A stretch of 64,000 bases of DNA, from assembly GCF_900602065.1 (NCBI RefSeq), contig NZ_UWFN01000310.1, positions 124,001-188,000 of the forward strand, in the 5' to 3' direction. The notes beneath the pieces are model-generated. The model was not told the DNA's origin, searched no databases, and saw only the letters and a program-made list of their open reading frames with translations. This document shows positions 59,967 through 64,000 of this stretch, one piece after another (position 1 is the first letter of the stretch; the number at the start of each line of letters is the position of its first letter). Source of the DNA: Pseudomonas viridiflava. Lineage in GTDB: Bacteria > Pseudomonadota > Gammaproteobacteria > Pseudomonadales > Pseudomonadaceae. The position numbers and the translations under genes are program-made.

Positions 59967-61895
59967 TTACAGATCATCAAAGAACCGCTCATGCCAGTCC
60001 ACGAGCGGTTGTGGCGAGTTGAGCTTCTGGCCGTAGATCACCGAGTAGGACAGCACGTTCTGTACGTACTGACGGGTTTCGTCGAACGGAATGCTTTCTA
60101 CCCACACATCAAAGGCCAGGTGATTGGCACCCTTGAGCCACTGTCTGACGCGGCCGGGGCCTGCGTTATAAGCAGCGGAGGCGAGTACCCGGTTGCCATT
60201 GAACTGGGCGTGGACCTGGCTCAGATAGGCTGCGCCCAACTGAATGTTTTTATCCGGATCCAGTACTTGCTGAGGGGACGCCAGCGGGATGCTGAATTTG
60301 CGCGCGGTTTCCTTGGCGGTCGCCGGCATCAACTGCATCAGGCCGCTCGCACCGACACCCGAGCGGGCGTCGTCCATGAAGGCACTTTCCTGACGGGTAA
60401 TCGCAAATACCCAGCTTGAATGCAGGCCGCGAACCTTGGCCTCACGAACCAGCGTATCGCGGTGCGCCATCGGGAAGCGGATATCCAGATCGTCCCAGTA
60501 CTGCGCCTGGCTGATGGTTCGAATGGCCGGGAAGTACCATTTCAGGTCGTAGGCCAGCTTGGCCTGGGCAACCATTTCATCGCGGTTGAAATGGCGGCTG
60601 ACGTGGTACCACTCGCGACGCCCATCGACGATCTGCCCGCGAGCATGGAACTCCAGTGCGCGACGCACGCCCGGGGTATTACGAACCTTGTTGATCAGGG
60701 CCTGGCTAAGGACCAACGGCTTGTTGTTGAGTTGATAAGCGCTCTGCGTCCGGTCTGCTGCCAGGAAGCCGTAGAAATCACGCTCCTTGGCAACATCTTT
60801 GTACAGCGCCGGGATCAGCGGGCTATGGGGTTGAGCCAGCTCCAGAGAGCGGGCTTCCCAGTAGCGCCAGCGATTGGTGTCAGCAAGATCCTTAGGCAGG
60901 CGACGACTCAGCTCGTAGGCATCTTCCCAGCGGCCCAGGCGCAGCAACAGGCGCAGGCGCCATTCGGTGACTGTGTTGTCGCGCAGGTCCGGGTCGTATT
61001 TGGTCATGACCTCCAGTGCGCGTCCGTCATAGCGGCGGGCCAGGGTCAGGCCAATCTCTTTGGCGATCTGTACTTGCTCTTCATGAGAGAAATGCATCTT
61101 GGCCGAGTAGCCGTCGAGCATGTCCATGGCTTTCTGCGGATCTTGCTTGGCGAGTCGGCGCAGGCCAAGGCCGACTACGTCAGACATCGCCTCATCGACA
61201 GGAGCGAACTGTGCCGGGTTGTTGAGCATCTCCGGTTTTTTGGCGATTTCCAGGAGCAACTTGCCTTGTGGTGCAAGGCTGTTGAGGCTGTTAACCAGTG
61301 TAGTTGCCAGAGGATAGTTGCCAGCCTGTGCGGCGAGCTTGGCCCGCTGCCAGCGTTTCTGTTCCGGCAACTGGCCGTCAGCGGCCCACTGGGCGAAGAA
61401 GCCATCGCAGGAACCTGGCAAGCTCTTGCCCGTCATCCACAACTTCTCGGCGCTGGCATAACCCTCGGCTTTTTTGCCGTGGCCCAGCAGGTACTGACCG
61501 TAAAGGCAGTCGAGTTCCACGAAGTTCATCTTCGGGTCGTAATACTTGACGAATGTTGCCCAGTCGCCCCGTTCGGCAAGCCAGCGCAACCAGCGCAGCT
61601 TCATCCAGTTGGCCTGAGGCAGATCACCATGCTCGGCCAGGAATTTTTCGATTTCCGGATTGCTCGCAGTCTTCAGGCGGGCGGTCAGCTCGTCGTAGGC
61701 CAGATAAGGCTCCAGCGGATAATCCGCGAGTGCCGCGGCATAGGCTCGATAAGGCCCCGTATCGCCCTTGGCCAATGCGCTTTTGGCCACATCGTAATAT
61801 TGACGCTGTTGATTGAGATCTGCGGCGTAAACAGTTTGAGCCGCAGTAGCAGAGAGGAGCATGCAGGAAAAAAGGCTGAACAAGCGACTGCGCAT
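59967..61895 (-). CDS. slt: Soluble lytic murein transglycosylase (Slt70 type)
   Basis: 642 residues; signal peptide about 1-24 (LFSCMLLSATAAQTVYA). The long alpha-superhelical U-domain occupies about 30-450. The catalytic SLT domain has ITRQESAFMDDARSGVGASG with the catalytic glutamate, GLMQLMPATAKETA, AAYNAGPGRVRQWLKG and ETRQYVQNVLSYSVIY. It cleaves peptidoglycan to 1,6-anhydromuropeptides in the periplasm. Divergent from uup. Confidence 0.94.
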   Translation of the reverse strand: MRSRLFSLFSCMLLSATAAQTVYAADLNQQRQYYDVAKSALAKGDTGPYRAYAAALADYPLEPYLAYDELTARLKTASNPEIEKFLAEHGDLPQANWMKLRWLRWLAERGDWATFVKYYDPKMNFVELDCLYGQYLLGHGKKAEGYASAEKLWMTGKSLPGSCDGFFAQWAADGQLPEQKRWQRAKLAAQAGNYPLATTLVNSLNSLAPQGKLLLEIAKKPEMLNNPAQFAPVDEAMSDVVGLGLRRLAKQDPQKAMDMLDGYSAKMHFSHEEQVQIAKEIGLTLARRYDGRALEVMTKYDPDLRDNTVTEWRLRLLLRLGRWEDAYELSRRLPKDLADTNRWRYWEARSLELAQPHSPLIPALYKDVAKERDFYGFLAADRTQSAYQLNNKPLVLSQALINKVRNTPGVRRALEFHARGQIVDGRREWYHVSRHFNRDEMVAQAKLAYDLKWYFPAIRTISQAQYWDDLDIRFPMAHRDTLVREAKVRGLHSSWVFAITRQESAFMDDARSGVGASGLMQLMPATAKETARKFSIPLASPQQVLDPDKNIQLGAAYLSQVHAQFNGNRVLASAAYNAGPGRVRQWLKGANHLAFDVWVESIPFDETRQYVQNVLSYSVIYGQKLNSPQPLVDWHERFFDDL

Positions 61896-62110
61896 GAGAC
61901 TTCCGAGCAGATGAATCGTGAAAAGTGTCGCTAGCTTAGCCTTTTGCCAGCTCCGGTTGAAAGCGTTGCGGACCGAGGGTTCGCAACTGGAAACAAATGA
62001 GGACGACTCAAGGCGCGTCGTTGCGCATTCCAGACAGCGCGCTTGTCATTGAAACCCGACATATGGCTTCTATCTCAGGTAGAATGCGCCCCCGGTTTTT
62101 GGAGAAGCTC

Positions 62111-64000
62111 ATGACCCTGCTCAAATTCAGCGATGTGTCCCTTGCGTTCGGCGCTATGCCGTTGTTGGACAAGGTATCCTGGCAGATCGCCCGTGGTGAG
62201 CGGGTGTGCATCATCGGTCGTAACGGTACTGGCAAGTCCAGCATGTTGAAGCTGGTCAAAGGCGTACAGAAGCCCGATGACGGTGCAGTCTGGCGTGCGC
62301 CAGGCCTGAAAATCGGCGAATTGCCCCAGGAATTGCCAGTAGCCGACGACCGGACAGTGTTCGACGTGGTCGCTGAAGGCCTGGACGGTGTGGGCGCCTT
62401 GCTGGCCGAGTATCACCATCTTGCGCAGAACTGCGTCACTGAAGAGGACCTGAACAAGCTGATGCACGTTCAGCAAGACCTCGAAGCCCGTGATGGCTGG
62501 CGCTTGCAGCAACTCGTTGACAGCACGCTGAGTCGCCTGCAATTGCCCGCCGACAAGACTCTGGCCGAGTTGTCCGGTGGCTGGCGTCGTCGTGTGTTGC
62601 TGGCCCAGGCGCTGGTATCCGAGCCGGATCTGCTGCTGCTCGACGAACCAACCAACCACCTGGACATCGGCGCGATTGCCTGGCTGGAAGACGCGCTCAA
62701 GGAATTCCAGGGCGCCGTGCTGTTCATCACGCACGACCGTTCTTTCCTGCAAAACCTCGCGACCCGCATCCTTGAACTGGACCGTGGCGGTCTGATCGAC
62801 TGGAACGGCGACTACGCCAGTTTCCTCGTTCACAAGGAAGCGGTGCTGGCTGCCGAAGAAACGGCCAATGCGCTGTTCGATAAGCGTCTGGCTCAGGAAG
62901 AAGTCTGGATCCGTCAAGGCATCAAGGCCCGTCGCACTCGTAACGAAGGCCGTGTGCGTGCCCTCAAGGCATTGCGCGTTGAGCGTGGCGAGCGTCGTGA
63001 GCGTACCGGCAAGGCGAATATCCAGCTGGATACGGCCGACAAGTCCGGCAAACAGGTCATGGTCCTGGACAACGTCAGCTTCGCTCACCCGGGTGGGCCG
63101 ATGCTGATCAAGGACTTCTCCATGGTCCTGCAGCGCGAAGACCGTATCGGCCTCTTGGGCGCCAACGGCACCGGCAAGACTACGTTGCTCAAGCTGATGC
63201 TCGACAACCTGCAGCCAACCAGCGGCTCGGTAGATGTCGGCACGCGTCTGGACGTGGCTTACTTCGACCAGTTGCGTCACCAGCTGGATCTGGAAAAAAC
63301 AGTTATCGATAACGTCGCCGAAGGTCGCGACTTCATCGACATTGATGGTCAGAGTCGTCACGTACTCAGCTATCTGGGCGACTTCCTGTTCAGTCCGCAG
63401 CGTGCACGTACCCCCGTCAAGGCGTTGTCCGGCGGCGAGCGGGCGCGTCTGTTGCTGGCCAAGTTGTTCAGCAAGCCAGCCAACCTGCTGGTTCTCGACG
63501 AACCTACCAACGACCTCGACGTGGAAACCCTCGAGTTGCTGGAGGAGGTGCTACTGACCTTCAAAGGCACCGTGTTGATGGTCAGCCACGACCGGGCATT
63601 CCTTGACAACGTGGTCACCAGTACGCTGGTCTTCGAGGGTGAAGGCAAGGTTCGTGAGTACGTCGGTGGTTATCAGGACTGGTTGCGTCAGGGTGGTTCG
63701 CCAAAACTGCTGGGCGTCACCGACTCCAAGTCGGGTAAAGCCGAGCTGGCCACTGCCGTGGTGGAGGCCGCTCCGGTAGAGGCTGAAGAAATGCCAGTAG
63801 CGAGCGCCAAGAAGAAGCTCAGCTACAAGTTGCAGCGTGAGCTTGAAGCGCTGCCTGAGCAGATCGACGAAGTAGAAGCACAGATTGCCGCATTGACCGC
63901 TGAAATGGCCGAGCCTGGCTTCTATCAGCGTCCTGCGGAGCAAACGGCCGCAGTACTGGCGCAACTGGAAAACCGTCAGGCTGAGCTGGACGGTTTGCTG
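62111..64000 (+). CDS. uup: ABC-F ATPase Uup, C-terminus cut by window end
   Basis: 630 codons visible without a stop. Two ATPase domains: IIGRNGTGKSSMLKLVKG with LSGGWRRRVLLAQAL and LLLLDEPTNHLDIG; then LLGANGTGKTTLLKLMLDNL with LSGGERARLLLAKLF and LLVLDEPTNDLDVE. The linker between them is basic (ARRTRNEGRVRALKALRVER). The tail SAKKKLSYKLQRELEALPEQ begins the coiled-coil C-terminal domain that marks Uup. It is cytoplasmic and ribosome- or DNA-associated. GGAGAAGCTC precedes the ATG. Confidence 0.93.
   Translation, partial: MTLLKFSDVSLAFGAMPLLDKVSWQIARGERVCIIGRNGTGKSSMLKLVKGVQKPDDGAVWRAPGLKIGELPQELPVADDRTVFDVVAEGLDGVGALLAEYHHLAQNCVTEEDLNKLMHVQQDLEARDGWRLQQLVDSTLSRLQLPADKTLAELSGGWRRRVLLAQALVSEPDLLLLDEPTNHLDIGAIAWLEDALKEFQGAVLFITHDRSFLQNLATRILELDRGGLIDWNGDYASFLVHKEAVLAAEETANALFDKRLAQEEVWIRQGIKARRTRNEGRVRALKALRVERGERRERTGKANIQLDTADKSGKQVMVLDNVSFAHPGGPMLIKDFSMVLQREDRIGLLGANGTGKTTLLKLMLDNLQPTSGSVDVGTRLDVAYFDQLRHQLDLEKTVIDNVAEGRDFIDIDGQSRHVLSYLGDFLFSPQRARTPVKALSGGERARLLLAKLFSKPANLLVLDEPTNDLDVETLELLEEVLLTFKGTVLMVSHDRAFLDNVVTSTLVFEGEGKVREYVGGYQDWLRQGGSPKLLGVTDSKSGKAELATAVVEAAPVEAEEMPVASAKKKLSYKLQRELEALPEQIDEVEAQIAALTAEMAEPGFYQRPAEQTAAVLAQLENRQAELDGLL

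Noticed and set aside
60420..61934. 504-codon frame on the + strand opposite slt
   Set aside because: The minus strand encodes a complete Slt with signal peptide and catalytic motifs; the + frame is a shadow.

Overview
The window is chromosomal DNA from a Pseudomonas of the P. fluorescens/P. syringae side of the genus. I infer this from the gene families (a psl-type exopolysaccharide operon, a DUF1652 protein, a CsrA/RsmE-like regulator, CheV, LacI-type GntR with gntK-gntT, a FecI/FecR/TonB-receptor set) and from about ten REP-type inverted repeats typical of these genomes. No rRNA, tRNA, CRISPR array, insertion sequence or prophage was seen. Codon use and gene density look uniform, so this appears to be core and semi-core chromosome rather than an island.

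Layout. 1-859: start of a leftward NCS1-like permease, cut by the window edge. 1201-8020: rightward short-chain amide/urea system, urtABCDE-type ABC importer, formamidase FmdA and zinc-ribbon FmdB, with REP elements between several of its genes. 8156-22439: leftward 14-kb psl-type exopolysaccharide operon in the order pslA, B, D, E, F, G, H, I, J, an acetyltransferase, pslK. It lacks pslC and pslL equivalents and carries a left-handed-beta-helix acetyltransferase instead. 22924-27746: YegS-like lipid kinase, a NarL-type sensor kinase/regulator pair, an unknown protein and CheV. 27895-31042: housekeeping and accessory enzymes (MOSC protein, 2-hydroxyacid dehydrogenase, PEBP-like protein, MarR regulator). 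31093-35130: a short-chain fatty acid/acetoacetate unit (AtoE transporter, two CoA-transferase subunits) with a divergent LysR regulator.

35277-44205: GntP-family permease, RidA-like protein, two small unknowns, a lipoprotein alpha/beta hydrolase, a LysR/EamA divergent pair, a predicted membrane protein with a 23-residue membrane peptide, a GNAT acetyltransferase, DUF1652 and a hypothetical. 44858-50243: an FAD-dependent oxidoreductase converging on a TonB-dependent siderophore receptor with FecR and FecI; a good Fur-box match lies in front of fecI. 50445-54496: PanE-like reductase, DUF465, a three-gene DUF3618/holin-X membrane locus and a CsrA paralogue. 55073-58321: gluconate uptake and phosphorylation (gntT, gntK) divergent from gntR, with three copies of one palindrome placed in front of each gene. 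58340-64000: periplasmic glycerophosphodiester phosphodiesterase, soluble lytic transglycosylase and the start of the ABC-F protein Uup, cut by the window end.

The window does not show an obviously new defence or mobile system. The most interesting items are the compositional variant of the psl operon, the structured psl/yegS intergenic region with a possible small RNA, the shared gnt palindromes, REP elements inside operons (one apparently supplying the end of a coding sequence), and several very small or unclassified proteins.
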